In this document: positions 39,304 through 48,427 of the stretch, piece by piece | Numbering within the stretch: position 1 is the first letter of the stretch | Layout: each line of letters opens with the position of its first letter | Assembly (NCBI GenBank): GCA_963700955.1 | Contig: CAVOZH010000003.1 | Coordinates: forward strand, 164,610-228,609 | Reading direction: 5' to 3' | Source: Nocardioides_C sp963700955 | GTDB taxonomy: Bacteria > Actinomycetota > Actinomycetes > Propionibacteriales > Nocardioidaceae | DNA length: 64,000 bases | The notes under the pieces: model-generated | What the model was told of the DNA's origin: nothing | Databases searched by the model: none | What the model saw: the letters and a program-made list of their open reading frames with translations, nothing else | Position numbers and translations under genes: made by a program

Positions 39304-42207
39304 GTGACGGTTACAGCGCTCCTGGTCAGCCACAACGGCGCACGATGGCTGCCGGCGGTGCTCGAGGGCCTCGGGTCGCAGACCCGTCGGCCCGACAGGG
39401 TCCTGGCGGTCGACACCGGCAGCGCCGACGCCACCCACGAGCTGCTGGCCGAGAGTCTCGGCGCTCCGTCGGTCATCGGTGCGCCGGCCCGCACCTCGTA
39501 TCCCGACGCCGTCGCGCTCGCCCTTCGCCACCTCTCCTCACCAGCCGACCGCTCCGTCCGAGGCATGGATGGTGCCACCGCGACCACCGACGAGGTGGAG
39601 TGGATCTGGCTGCTGCACGACGACAGCCGCCCGGCGCCCGACGCCCTCGAGTGGCTGCTGGCGACGGCAGAGCAGAATCCCTCGGTCTCCATCCTCGGGC
39701 CGAAGCTGCGCGAGTGGCCCTCACTGCGCCGTCTGCTCGAGGTCGGCATCACCATGAGCGGGACCGGACGCCGTGAGACCGGCCTCGAACGAGGGGAGTA
39801 CGACCAGGGTCAGCACGACCGCACCCGCGACGTGCTCGCGGTGAGCTCGGCCGGGATGCTGATCCGCCGCGACGTCCTCGAGGAGCTCCGCGGCTTCGAC
39901 CGCCGGCTCCCGATGTTCGGCAACGACCTCGACCTGGGCTGGCGAGCCGCCCGGGCGGGCCACCGCACGATGGTCGTCCCGGACGCGATCATGTTCCACG
40001 TCGAGGCGGCTCACCGTGGCGTCCGGCGTACCCCTGTCACGGGGAACCACCACAGCACCGAACGTCGTGCCGCGCTCTACACGCTCCTCGTCAACTGCTC
40101 GGCCCTGGCGCTGCCCTTCCTCCTGGTTCGGCTCTTCTTCGGCAGCCTGCTCCGGGCGCTCGGCCTGCTGCTGGTCCGGGCTCCCCGCGAGAGCCTGGAC
40201 GAGGTCCTGGCGATGCTCGCCACCTACGTCCGCCCGGACCGCATCATCGCCGGCCGGATCGCCAGACGGCGTACGTCGAAGGTCCCGGCGCGTGAGGTGC
40301 GGCATCTGCTGGCGCCGCCGTGGCTGCCGTACCGGCACGGGCTCGACTTCGTCTCCGACCTGGTGATGGCGGTCGTGCACCAGGCGGCCGACGTGTCCTC
40401 CGCGCGGCGCGCCTCCCGAGTCGCCGCCGAGACCGGTCCGGTGCCCGCCGAGGCGCAGAACCTGCCCGCCGACACAGGCATGCTCGCCCGCCTGCTCAGC
40501 AGCCCCACGGCCGGCGTCTTCGCAGGGCTGGTGCTCCTGGCGCTGGTGGGTGCGCGGGGCCTGCTCGGCGGAGGCTTCCTCTCCGGCGGCGCGCTGCTGC
40601 CGGCTCCCGGATCCGCGGCGGGGTGGTGGTCGCTCTACACCGAGTCCTGGCACGCCGGTGGGGTCGGCTCGGACGCTCCGGCAGCGGCGTACCTCCTGCC
40701 GCTCGCACTGGTGGCCATGCTGCTCTTCGGCAAGGCGTGGCTGGTCGTCGACGTGCTCTTCCTGCTCAGTGTCCCGCTCGCCGCCTGGGGCGCCGCACGC
40801 TTCCTGCGCGCTCTCATCGGCCCGGGCTGGCCGCGCCTGTGGGGTGCGGTGGCCTATGGCCTCGTCCCGGTCGTCTCCGGGGCCGTCGGACAGGGGCGAC
40901 TCGGCACCGTGGCCGCGGCGGTCCTGCTGCCTTGGGTGGCCCACGCGGCACTCTTCCTCGGTGCGGCCGAACCGGCCGGATACGCGAACGGGCGGCCGGC
41001 CGCTCCTCTGTCACGTGACCGCCGCTGGCGCGCGGCGTGGCGCACCGCCCTGCTCCTGACCCTGCTCGCCGCCTTCGTGCCGCTGGCCTGGCCGCTCGCG
41101 ATCGTCCTCGCCGCCGTCGCGGTCGCGACCGGCATGACCCATGACCGCGGCACCTGGTCCGGCTCCCAGGGATGGGGGCCGGTCGCGGTGGCCGTCGGCG
41201 TCGTACCGGTGCTCCTGCTGCCGTGGTCACTGCTGCGGTTCACAGCCGGCCAGCCCGGCCCGTGGTACGCCGAGGCCGGGCTGCCCGCACTCGACCTGGT
41301 CCCCGACCTCGGTGTCTTGGACCTGCTCGGTGGCCGGGCTGCCACCAGTGACCTCGGCGCCGCACCGGCCTGGATCGGAGTCGCCATCGCCGTGGCGGCT
41401 GTTGCGGCCCTGATGCGCCACAACACCCGCACCCTGGTGCTCGCGAGCTGGGCCGTCATCGTCGTCGCCCTGGCGGCGGCGGTCTTCCTCGACGCCCGAG
41501 GTGAGTGGGCGGGCTTCCCTGTGGTGCTCGCGCAAGGGGCGGCGGTCACCGCGGTCGCCGCCGCCGGCACCGGGATCACCACCCAGCTGTCCGGCCGGAG
41601 CTTCGGCTGGCGCCAGCCCGTGGGGCTCGTCGTGGCCGTGGCGGCACTGCTGGTGCCCGTGGTCGGAGTGGTCTGGTGGGCGGTCACCGGGGTCAGCGGC
41701 CCGCTGGACCGCGGTCCGGCCCACCGCGTCCCCACCTACATGACCGACGCCGCCCTCCTGGATCCCGCCCACGGAGTGCTCGTGGTGCGGAGCCGAGGCG
41801 AGGCGCTCGACTACACCCTCCTGCGCTCGGACGGGATCCGGATCGGTGACGACACGGTCGCCGCGACCAGCCCGGAGCAGGATGCCCTGACCAAGCTGGT
41901 CGGGGATCTCGCGACCGCGCCCACCGCGGAGGAGGTGAAGACCCTGAGCCACTACGGCGTCGCCTTCTTCTACCTGCCGCCACCCGCCGACCCGGACCTG
42001 GCGGGCAAGCTCGACTCGGTCAGCGGGCTGAGCACGGCCAGCGCCCTCCGCCCCGGATCCAGGGCATGGCAGCTCGATGCCGACCCCGACACGTCCGCCC
42101 TGCCCACGCCTTCCGGGTCGCTTCGGCCATGGCTGCTGGCGGTGCAGGGTCTCGCCATCATCGCGGCGATCGTCCTCGCCGCCCCGAGCAGGAGGGTCCG
42201 CCGATGA
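39304..42207 (+). CDS. GT2 glycosyltransferase fused to a polytopic membrane domain
   Basis: A 967-residue protein. The cytosolic N-terminus (about 1-270) is a GT-A domain with ALLVSHNGARWLPAVLEGL, VDTGSADATHE, WLLHDDSRPAPDALEWLL and MFGNDLDLGWRAARAGH. The remainder has roughly a dozen hydrophobic segments and ends in an extracytoplasmic stretch and a final span. Large GT2 proteins of this kind lie beside whiB in many actinobacteria and are thought to make an envelope glycan. GTG 39304 follows a TAGGGT box. The DUF5719 gene overlaps its stop as ATGA, so the two probably work together. Confidence 0.87.
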   Translation: MTVTALLVSHNGARWLPAVLEGLGSQTRRPDRVLAVDTGSADATHELLAESLGAPSVIGAPARTSYPDAVALALRHLSSPADRSVRGMDGATATTDEVEWIWLLHDDSRPAPDALEWLLATAEQNPSVSILGPKLREWPSLRRLLEVGITMSGTGRRETGLERGEYDQGQHDRTRDVLAVSSAGMLIRRDVLEELRGFDRRLPMFGNDLDLGWRAARAGHRTMVVPDAIMFHVEAAHRGVRRTPVTGNHHSTERRAALYTLLVNCSALALPFLLVRLFFGSLLRALGLLLVRAPRESLDEVLAMLATYVRPDRIIAGRIARRRTSKVPAREVRHLLAPPWLPYRHGLDFVSDLVMAVVHQAADVSSARRASRVAAETGPVPAEAQNLPADTGMLARLLSSPTAGVFAGLVLLALVGARGLLGGGFLSGGALLPAPGSAAGWWSLYTESWHAGGVGSDAPAAAYLLPLALVAMLLFGKAWLVVDVLFLLSVPLAAWGAARFLRALIGPGWPRLWGAVAYGLVPVVSGAVGQGRLGTVAAAVLLPWVAHAALFLGAAEPAGYANGRPAAPLSRDRRWRAAWRTALLLTLLAAFVPLAWPLAIVLAAVAVATGMTHDRGTWSGSQGWGPVAVAVGVVPVLLLPWSLLRFTAGQPGPWYAEAGLPALDLVPDLGVLDLLGGRAATSDLGAAPAWIGVAIAVAAVAALMRHNTRTLVLASWAVIVVALAAAVFLDARGEWAGFPVVLAQGAAVTAVAAAGTGITTQLSGRSFGWRQPVGLVVAVAALLVPVVGVVWWAVTGVSGPLDRGPAHRVPTYMTDAALLDPAHGVLVVRSRGEALDYTLLRSDGIRIGDDTVAATSPEQDALTKLVGDLATAPTAEEVKTLSHYGVAFFYLPPPADPDLAGKLDSVSGLSTASALRPGSRAWQLDADPDTSALPTPSGSLRPWLLAVQGLAIIAAIVLAAPSRRVRR

Positions 42208-43628
42208 GCACGCCTTCCACCGGCCGCCGGATCGCGACCAGGCAACGTCGCCGCCCAGACCGGGCCGCGGTCACCGGCGGCGCGCTCGTCGCTGTGTCCG
42301 CACTCCTGCTCGTCGCTTCCGGCGTCGTGAGCGCGGAGCCGGAGCCGACCGCGGCCCCCACCGCTGTGCCGGTCGACCAGGTGACGAACGTCTGTGTCGG
42401 GCCGCCTGCCTCTGCGCAGAGCCAGGCCTACACGTTGGCGGCCCCGCTGCCCGAGGCGCAGGACGGGGGCAAGGTCAGCGCAGGACCGGTCGGCGAACCG
42501 CCGCGGGAGGAGACCGGAGCCGGTCGCGGTCAGCTGACGGACCTGAAGGCTCCGGCCGCGGGGTCGGCCCTGACCGTCGCGGCGGAAGGCGCGGCCGCCG
42601 TCGGCCGGGCGACGTTCCAGGTCGACCGCGGTGCCGATGCGGGGGCCCTTGGCCTGCAGGAGTGCCTCGCGCCCCGCGCCCGGTGGTGGTTCACCGGTGC
42701 AGGCGCAGGACTCGACCACCAGTCCCGGCTCGTGCTCGCGAACGTCGACCCGGGGCCGGCGGTCCTCGACGTGGTGGTGCACGGGCCTCAGGGGACCGTC
42801 GACAGCGTCGGCACCCGAGGGATCACCCTGGCGCCCGGCGAGGTGCGCACCATCGACCTGCTCGACGTCGCCCCGAAGACCGACGAGCTCGCGGTCCATG
42901 TCGAGACGTCCCGAGGCCGCGTGGTCGCGGCCGTTGCCGACTCGCTCACGAGCGCGCCGGGCGCTGCTGCCGGCCGGGAGTGGATCCCGGCTCAACCCGG
43001 TGTCTCCCGGGTCGTGCGGCTCGCGCCGCTGCCGCGTCAGGCCGACCGTCGTACCCTCGTCGTCGCGAACCCTCGCGGACGCGAGGCACTCGTCGGCCTC
43101 GAGGTCTCGGGGGAGTCCGGGTCGTTCGCGCCGGCCGGCGTCCCCGACCTGCGCGTGCCCCCGGGCACGGTGGTCACCGCGGACCTCGGCTCCGCCGTCG
43201 GCAAGGACGCGTCCGCGGTGTTGCTGCATTCCACGGTCCCCGTCTCCGCCACGGTTCGGTCCAGCTCAGCGGGCGACCTCACGTACGCGGCGCCTGCGCC
43301 CCTGCTCGACGGCCCTGCGGCGGCGCTGCTCCCGCAGGGTACGACGGGCGCCCTGCACCTCACTGCGGGGGAGCACGGTGGGACCGCCAAGGTCACGGCC
43401 TACTCAGACCGCGGGGACGAGGTGGGCTCGAAGCAGCTCGACGTGGCCCCCGGCGCAACCCTGGCCTGGCAGCCGAAGGGCAAGGCCGCCTACCTGGTCC
43501 TCACGCCCACGGGTGGCAGGCTCTTCGGTGGGGTGACCCTCGCGGGCCAGGGCTCGCTCGCGCAGGTGCCGCTCCGTCCGCTGCCCGTGGCGCTCCGTCG
43601 TCCGCTGGTCACCCCGGTCGTTCACTGA
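42204..43628 (+). CDS. DUF5719 secreted or membrane-anchored protein
   Basis: A 474-residue protein with a basic N-terminus and one hydrophobic segment (about 23-45, AVTGGALVAVSALLLVASGV) that is a signal anchor. It is then extracytoplasmic, rich in beta strands, Ala, Gly and Val. Segments such as LVLANVDPGPAVLDVVVHGPQG recall DUF5719, always found beside the large GT2 protein. GGAGG stands eight bases before the ATG, which overlaps the upstream stop. Its function is unknown; an accessory to the upstream transferase is the natural guess. Confidence 0.8.
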   Translation: MSTPSTGRRIATRQRRRPDRAAVTGGALVAVSALLLVASGVVSAEPEPTAAPTAVPVDQVTNVCVGPPASAQSQAYTLAAPLPEAQDGGKVSAGPVGEPPREETGAGRGQLTDLKAPAAGSALTVAAEGAAAVGRATFQVDRGADAGALGLQECLAPRARWWFTGAGAGLDHQSRLVLANVDPGPAVLDVVVHGPQGTVDSVGTRGITLAPGEVRTIDLLDVAPKTDELAVHVETSRGRVVAAVADSLTSAPGAAAGREWIPAQPGVSRVVRLAPLPRQADRRTLVVANPRGREALVGLEVSGESGSFAPAGVPDLRVPPGTVVTADLGSAVGKDASAVLLHSTVPVSATVRSSSAGDLTYAAPAPLLDGPAAALLPQGTTGALHLTAGEHGGTAKVTAYSDRGDEVGSKQLDVAPGATLAWQPKGKAAYLVLTPTGGRLFGGVTLAGQGSLAQVPLRPLPVALRRPLVTPVVH

Positions 43629-43633
43629 CGAAC

Positions 43634-43672
43634 CCCCGGTACGAGCCGGGTCACTCCGGCTCGTAGCCGGGG
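43634..43672. terminator. bidirectional terminator overlapping gene ends
   Basis: CCCCGGTACGAGCCGG at 43634-43649 pairs with 43656-43672 with a single bulged G. It separates the convergent DUF5719 and Zincin-like genes and includes the latter's stop codon. Confidence 0.7.
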
Positions 43673-44133
43673 TCGATCTCCTCAGGCGGGAGGCCGAGGA
43701 GCTCCGAGACCTGCTCCACGAGCACGGTGAGCACCATCGCGTGAAGGTCGGTGCGGGTCTCGCAACGGAGCTCGATCGGCTTCCGGAACAGCACGAGGCG
43801 AGTGGGGCGCGTCCCTGCCCCGCGCACCAGCGAAGCGAGCGGGACGGTGTCCTCGGCCCAGTTGTCGGGGACGATGGGAGTCTCCTCGACGGCGAACTCG
43901 ATCAGGCCGAGCTGGTCGTGCCAGCGCTCCTCGAGCCGTCTGACCACCCCGAGCACGATCGTGTCGAAGACCTCTCGTGGGGTGCGGGCGCTCGGCACTC
44001 CCCGGGGCGAGAGCGGCCCTGCCAGCACGGCAGGACCACGCATGCCGCGGCCACGCCGGTCACGCCGGCTGCTGCGTCGAGGGCCGGCGGCGGGCGCCGG
44101 AACTGCCGCTCCATCCGGTCGGCTCACATCCAC
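43651..44133 (-). CDS. Zincin-like metallopeptidase-family protein lacking HExxH
   Basis: A 160-residue protein of the small actinobacterial family next to whiB2 (mycobacterial Rv3259). After a disordered basic N-terminus, FDTIVLGVVRRLEERW and FAVEETPIVPDNW mark the fold. Where related Zincin_1 proteins have HExxH, this one has VLVEQVSELLGL, so the zinc ligands are missing and it is probably not a peptidase. GTG 44133 follows TAGGCT by seven bases. It is divergent from the DUF3499 gene across 50 bases. Confidence 0.8.
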   Translation of the reverse strand: MDVSRPDGAAVPAPAAGPRRSSRRDRRGRGMRGPAVLAGPLSPRGVPSARTPREVFDTIVLGVVRRLEERWHDQLGLIEFAVEETPIVPDNWAEDTVPLASLVRGAGTRPTRLVLFRKPIELRCETRTDLHAMVLTVLVEQVSELLGLPPEEIDPGYEPE

Positions 44134-44140
44134 GACCGCG

Positions 44141-44146
44141 AGCCTA
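44141..44146 (-). promoter_or_regulatory. -10 box of the Zincin-like gene (leaderless)
   Basis: TAGGCT on the minus strand is seven bases before GTG 44133. Confidence 0.5.
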
Positions 44147-44170
44147 GTCGCTGGCAGGGGGGTCACGATG

Positions 44171-44176
44171 TACCGT
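44171..44176 (+). promoter_or_regulatory. -10 box of the DUF3499 gene (leaderless)
   Basis: TACCGT is seven bases before GTG 44184, back to back with the promoter of the divergent gene. Confidence 0.5.
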
Positions 44177-44183
44177 CTGCCTC

Positions 44184-44564
44184 GTGAGTTCTGCCCGTCG
44201 CTGTTCGCGTACCGCCTGCGGGCGTCCGGCGGTGGCCACCTTGACCTACGTCTACTCCGACCAGACCGCAGTCCTGGGGCCGCTGGCCACCTACGCGGAG
44301 CCCCATGCCTACGACCTGTGCGACGCGCACAGCGAGCGGCTAAGCGCACCCCGCGGATGGGAGATCATGCGTCTCGCGCCCGACCCCGACGCGCTGGGGC
44401 CGTCGAGCGACGACCTGCTCGCGCTGGCCGACGCCGTCCGCGAGGCGGCCCGCCCGATGCAGGTGCGGGAGCACCCGGACCAGGCGGTCGCGCTGGCCCA
44501 GGAGACCGGCCGCGAGGTCGGCCGCCGCGGGCACCTGCGGGTGCTCCGTTCACCCGACAGCTGA
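44184..44564 (+). CDS. DUF3499 protein
   Basis: A 126-residue cytosolic actinobacterial protein. The N-terminus has CSRTACGRPAVATLTYVY and a later CDAHSERL, so paired cysteines and a histidine may form a zinc site. The position between the Zincin-like gene and manB matches mycobacterial Rv3258c. The leaderless GTG start is supported by TACCGT. Function unknown. Confidence 0.82.
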   Translation: MSSARRCSRTACGRPAVATLTYVYSDQTAVLGPLATYAEPHAYDLCDAHSERLSAPRGWEIMRLAPDPDALGPSSDDLLALADAVREAARPMQVREHPDQAVALAQETGREVGRRGHLRVLRSPDS

Positions 44565-44578
44565 CTACCCCCTGACGG

Positions 44579-44584
44579 TAGGGT
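44579..44584 (+). promoter_or_regulatory. -10 box of the manB operon (leaderless)
   Basis: TAGGGT is six bases before the ATG at 44591. The preceding CTACC and the GGTAG inside the box can form a small hairpin. Confidence 0.45.
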
Positions 44585-44590
44585 CGAGCC

Positions 44591-45987
44591 ATGCCTGAGA
44601 CCACGGACCCGGCCAATCTCTCCTCGGTGTTCAAGGCCTACGACGTGCGGGGCACCGTTCCCGACCAGATCGACGAGGATCTCGCCCGGTCGACGGGCGC
44701 GGCGTTCGTCACCGTGACCGGTGCTGGCGGCGGGTCGGTCGTCGTTGGTCACGACATGCGGCCTTCGTCCCCGGCACTGGCGAAGGCCTTCGCGGAGGGG
44801 CCGCCGTCGCCGGCGCCGACGTCGTCATGATCGGCCTGGCCTCCACCGACGAGCTGTACTTCGCCTCGGGCCACCTCGGCATGCCGGGCGCGATGTTCAC
44901 CGCTAGCCACAACCCCGCCCAGTACAACGGGATCAAGATGTGCCGCGCGCGAGCGGTCCCGATCGGCGTCGACAGCGGTCTCGCGGACATCCGCGACCTC
45001 GTCGCCTCGGGCGAGGGGGCAGGCGGGATCCGCTCCGCCGCCGCCTCCCCGTCCTCGCGAGGCACGATCTCGTCGTCCGACGTACTCGACGGCTATGCCC
45101 GCCACCTGCTCACGCTGGCACCGGTGAAGGGACGCCGGCTGAAGGTGGTCGTCGACGCCGGGAACGGCATGGCCGGTCACACCGTCCCGGCGGTGTTCGG
45201 TCGTCTCGACGTCGACCTCGTGCCGATGTACTTCGAGCTCGACGGCACCTTCCCCAACCACGAGGCCAACCCGATCGAGCCGGAGAACATGGCCGACCTG
45301 GCCGAGCGGGTCCTGGAGGAGGGCGCGGACGTCGGCCTGGCGTTCGACGGCGACGCGGACCGGTGCTTCCTCGTCGACGAGCGCGGCGAGCTGGTGAACC
45401 CCTCGGTGCTGACCGCCCTGATCGCCTCACGGGAGCTGGCCAAGCACCCCGGCGCCACGGTGATCCACAACCTGATCACGTCGCGAGCCGTGCCGGAGAT
45501 CGTCACCGAGCGTGGAGGCACGCCGGTGCGGACGCGCGTCGGGCACTCGTTCATCAAGGCCACCATGGCGGAGACCGGCGCCGTGTTCGGCGGCGAGCAC
45601 TCGGGACACTTCTACTTCCAGGACTTCTGGCGCGCGGACTCCGGGCTCCTCGCAGCCCTGCACGCCCTCGCGGCGCTGGCGGACTACGACGGTCCGCTGT
45701 CAGAGCTGCTGGCGGAGTACTCCCGCTACGTCGCCTCCGGGGAGATCAACTCCACGGTCGTGGACCAGGGGGAGGTCCTGCGACGCATCGAGCAGGAGTA
45801 CGCCGACCGGCCGGACGTCTCCCTCGACCACCTCGACGGTCTCACCGTCGCCCACGACGCGTGGTGGTTCAATGTCCGCGCGTCCAACACCGAGCCGTTG
45901 CTCCGCCTCAACGCCGAGGGCAAGGACGAAGCCACCATGACTCAGGTCCGAGACGACGTTCTCGCAATGATCAGGAGAGACGCATGA
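44591..45987 (+). CDS. manB: phosphomannomutase/phosphoglucomutase, with one frame break
   Basis: A 465-residue alpha-D-phosphohexomutase that interconverts mannose-6-P and mannose-1-P (or the glucose pair), feeding GDP-mannose synthesis. KAYDVRGTVPDQID is the N-terminal motif, FTASHNPAQYNGIKM carries the phosphoserine, GLAFDGDADRCFLVDE binds Mg2+, and FNVRASNTEPLLRLN is the phosphate loop. The frame breaks at the GGGG run 44797-44800. A fifth G restores the expected EGAAVAGADVV, and the total length is one base short of a multiple of three, so a homopolymer sequencing error is likely. Trm112 and SIS genes follow in an operon. Confidence 0.9.
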
Positions 45988-46160
45988 ACCTCAACCCCGC
46001 CCTGCTCGAGATCATCGTGTGCCCGGCCTGCCACGGGAAGCTCGTCACCGACGACTCCGCACAGGAGCTCGTGTGCACCGCATGCGGGCTTGCGTACCCG
46101 GTCCGTGACGACATCCCGGTGCTTCTCGTCGACGAGGCACGTCGGCCCGAGCAGTCCTGA
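45984..46160 (+). CDS. Trm112-family zinc-ribbon protein
   Basis: A 58-residue protein with CPACHGKL at about residue 13 and CTACGLAYPVRDDIPVLL at about 31, the two cysteine pairs of a Trm112/YcaR zinc ribbon. Such proteins help methyltransferases or other enzymes; the bacterial role is unclear. AGGAGAG precedes the ATG, which overlaps the manB stop as ATGA, and the next gene starts with TGATG overlap, so the operon is tightly coupled. Confidence 0.9.
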   Translation: MNLNPALLEIIVCPACHGKLVTDDSAQELVCTACGLAYPVRDDIPVLLVDEARRPEQS

Positions 46161-47257
46161 TGGCCCGGCTGTTCGACGAGTCCCGGCTCGACGACGAGGA
46201 GGCTCTCTCCCGGGCCGACACCGTGCTGCGACCTCTCGCCGAGGCAGGCGCTCGCGTGCGCCGCGAGGCCGAGGGAGCGGCGGAGGCGATCGAGGCGGCG
46301 GTGGCGGGAGCCGCCGGTGACGCCCGGCCTCGTGCGGTGATCGCCGCGGGCCCCGACTCCCGGCTGCTGCGCGCGGTGCTCGAGCCGTGGTGCCCCGTGC
46401 CCTTCGTGGCCTGGCCGGGCCCGAGCCTTCCGGGGTGGGCCGGCACGCTCGACCTCGTCGTCGTCCTCGCGCCCGAGGGCAGTGACTCGGGCTCGGCGTC
46501 CGCGGTCGCCGAGGCGCTGCGTCGCGGCTGCCAGTGCGTCGTCGCCTGTCCCGAGCGCAGCCTCGTCGCCGAGCACGCTGCGGGCCGCCACAGCACCGTG
46601 CTCCCGGTGACCACCGGCGACCAGCTCGCCACAGCGGTGGTCATGCTGGAGTTCCTCGACCGCCTCGACCTGGGCCCTGAGACAGAGCCCGAGGCGGTCG
46701 CCACCGCGCTCGACGACGTGGCGATCGCCTGCTCGCCGTACAAGGACCTCGCGGTGAACCCCGCCAAGATGCTCGCGATCGCCCTCGCGGACTCGCTGCC
46801 GTTGGTGTGGGGCGGGTCGGTGCTCGCCGCTCGTGCCGCACGCCGGGTCGCGGAGTCGATCCGGCGCACCAGCGGGCGGGCCGCGCTCGCCGCGGACGCC
46901 GAGCACCTGCTGCCCGTGATCTCGTCGGCCGCCCGGCGAGACGTGTTCGCCGACCCGTACGCCGATCCCGGCGCCGACCCGTACGCAGCGCCGTACGACG
47001 ACCTGAGCGACCCGGATGCCACCGACCGGAGGCCGATCCTGCTGATCCTCGACGACGGCTCGTCCGACGCCTCCGTGCGCGAGCAGCGGGGTCGCCTCGT
47101 CGCGGCGGCCCACGAGCGGGACGTCCGGGTCGAGACCGTGCTCGCCGACCAGGCCAACGAGGTCGCCCGCTACGCCGCCCTGCTCGCCACCGGCACGTTC
47201 GCGGCGGCGTACCTCGGCGTCGGGCTCGACCACCTCCACGGCGGCCTCGCAGGCTAG
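46160..47257 (+). CDS. SIS-domain phosphosugar isomerase-like protein (TobH/PGI-PMI C-terminal type)
   Basis: A 365-residue cytosolic protein. Residues about 60-110 (AVIAAGPDSRLLRAVL) look like a SIS phosphosugar-binding fold, followed by LDLVVVLAPEGSDSGSAS. The C-terminal half matches the PGI/PMI-type domain seen in the homologue next to manB in mycobacteria and streptomycetes. Catalytic residues of a true isomerase cannot be assigned. It is coupled to the Trm112 gene by TGATG, so a role in mannose-phosphate metabolism is plausible. A separate manA gene, found here in some relatives, is not seen. Confidence 0.78.
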   Translation: MARLFDESRLDDEEALSRADTVLRPLAEAGARVRREAEGAAEAIEAAVAGAAGDARPRAVIAAGPDSRLLRAVLEPWCPVPFVAWPGPSLPGWAGTLDLVVVLAPEGSDSGSASAVAEALRRGCQCVVACPERSLVAEHAAGRHSTVLPVTTGDQLATAVVMLEFLDRLDLGPETEPEAVATALDDVAIACSPYKDLAVNPAKMLAIALADSLPLVWGGSVLAARAARRVAESIRRTSGRAALAADAEHLLPVISSAARRDVFADPYADPGADPYAAPYDDLSDPDATDRRPILLILDDGSSDASVREQRGRLVAAAHERDVRVETVLADQANEVARYAALLATGTFAAAYLGVGLDHLHGGLAG

Positions 47258-47278
47258 GGTTCCTGCTTCCAGCTCACC

Positions 47279-47296
47279 GGCCCCGACACGGGGGCC
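47279..47296 (+). terminator. hairpin before the CDF gene
   Basis: GGCCCC-GACACG-GGGGCC is a perfect six-base stem between the SIS-protein stop and the CDF start. It could end the manB operon. Confidence 0.4.
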
Positions 47297-47321
47297 GACT
47301 CCCTGACAGGAAGGATCGCCG

Positions 47322-48305
47322 ATGGCAGCCGAGGGCGGCACCAAGGCAGTCGTGGCGGCGCTGCTCGCCAACACCGGCATCGCGGTGCTGAAGTTCCTGG
47401 CCTTCGTGCTGACGCGCTCGTCGTCGATGCTCGCGGAGTCGATCCACTCGGTCGCCGACGCCGGCAACCAGGGCCTGCTCCTGCTCGGCGGGAAGCGGTC
47501 GGAGCGTGAAGCCACCGAGGAGCACCCGTTCGGCTACGGACGCGAGCGCTACGTCTACTCGTTCATCGTCGCGGTCGTGCTCTTCTCCGTGGGCGGCCTG
47601 TTCGCGCTCTACGAGGCGTACCACAAGTACCACGCGGTCCACGCCGGCGAGCCGAACGAGCTGCTCGAGAGCTCGTGGTGGTGGGTCCCGATCGCGGTCC
47701 TCGTCGGCGCGATCGTGATGGAGGGGTTCTCCTTCCGCACCGCGATCCTGGAGTCCGACAAGCTGCGCGAGGGCCACTCGTGGGTCGCCTTCATCCGCCG
47801 CGCCAAGTCCCCGGAGCTGCCGGTCATCCTCCTGGAGGACTTCGCGGCCCTCATCGGTCTCGCGTTCGCGCTCGTCGGGGTGGGCCTGACGCTGCTCACC
47901 GACAACGCCTACTGGGACGTCGCCGGCACCACGGCGATCGGCCTGCTGCTGGTGAGCGTCGCGATCGTGCTGGCCCTCGAGACCAAGAGCCTGCTTCTCG
48001 GCGAGTCGGCGACGCCCGAGGCGCGACGCAACATCCAGGCTGCGCTCGAGGGGACACAGGGCATCGACCGGGTGATCCACATGAAGACGCTCCACCTGGG
48101 CCCGGAGGAGCTCCTCGTGGCCGTCAAGGTCGGCGTACGCCGCGACTGCGGCGCGACCGAGGTGGCCGCCAGCATCGACGCCGCGGAACGAGCGATCCGC
48201 GGGGCCGAGCCCACAGCGCAGGTGATCTACATCGAGCCCGACATCTACGTCGAAGGTCACGTGCCCGACGCGCGACCGGAGCCGCCGGCTCCGGTGAGTC
48301 ACTGA
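47322..48305 (+). CDS. cation diffusion facilitator family transporter
   Basis: A 327-residue membrane protein with about six hydrophobic segments. SSSMLAESIHSVADAGNQGLLLLG carries the serine-histidine-aspartate metal site of the second span within its middle part, and HPFGYGRERYVYSF is the next conserved stretch. VILLEDFAALIGLAFAL holds the matching acidic site of the fifth span. A cytosolic ferredoxin-like C-terminal domain ends the protein. CDF proteins export Zn, Mn, Co or Fe by proton antiport; the metal here is unknown. AGGAAGG stands seven bases before the ATG. Confidence 0.92.
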   Translation: MAAEGGTKAVVAALLANTGIAVLKFLAFVLTRSSSMLAESIHSVADAGNQGLLLLGGKRSEREATEEHPFGYGRERYVYSFIVAVVLFSVGGLFALYEAYHKYHAVHAGEPNELLESSWWWVPIAVLVGAIVMEGFSFRTAILESDKLREGHSWVAFIRRAKSPELPVILLEDFAALIGLAFALVGVGLTLLTDNAYWDVAGTTAIGLLLVSVAIVLALETKSLLLGESATPEARRNIQAALEGTQGIDRVIHMKTLHLGPEELLVAVKVGVRRDCGATEVAASIDAAERAIRGAEPTAQVIYIEPDIYVEGHVPDARPEPPAPVSH

Positions 48306-48391
48306 GAGAGCCGCCTGAGCTGCCCCCCTGCGCCATCCGGGCGCGCCGGGGCCGCGAACCCGAGGGTGCAGGGCACAGCCCCCGCGCCCGG

Positions 48392-48397
48392 TAGTCT
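48392..48397 (+). promoter_or_regulatory. -10 box before ahcY
   Basis: TAGTCT would start a transcript near 48404, about 25 bases before the chosen ATG. Nothing resembling the SAH riboswitch was recognised upstream. Confidence 0.35.
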
Positions 48398-48427
48398 GGA
48401 CGAGTTGCCCCCGAGATGAGGATGTTC

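Noticed and set aside
48306..48427. Possible SAH riboswitch before ahcY
   Set aside because: The conserved core of that class was not found, and the likely -10 box lies only about 30 bases before the start, which leaves no room.
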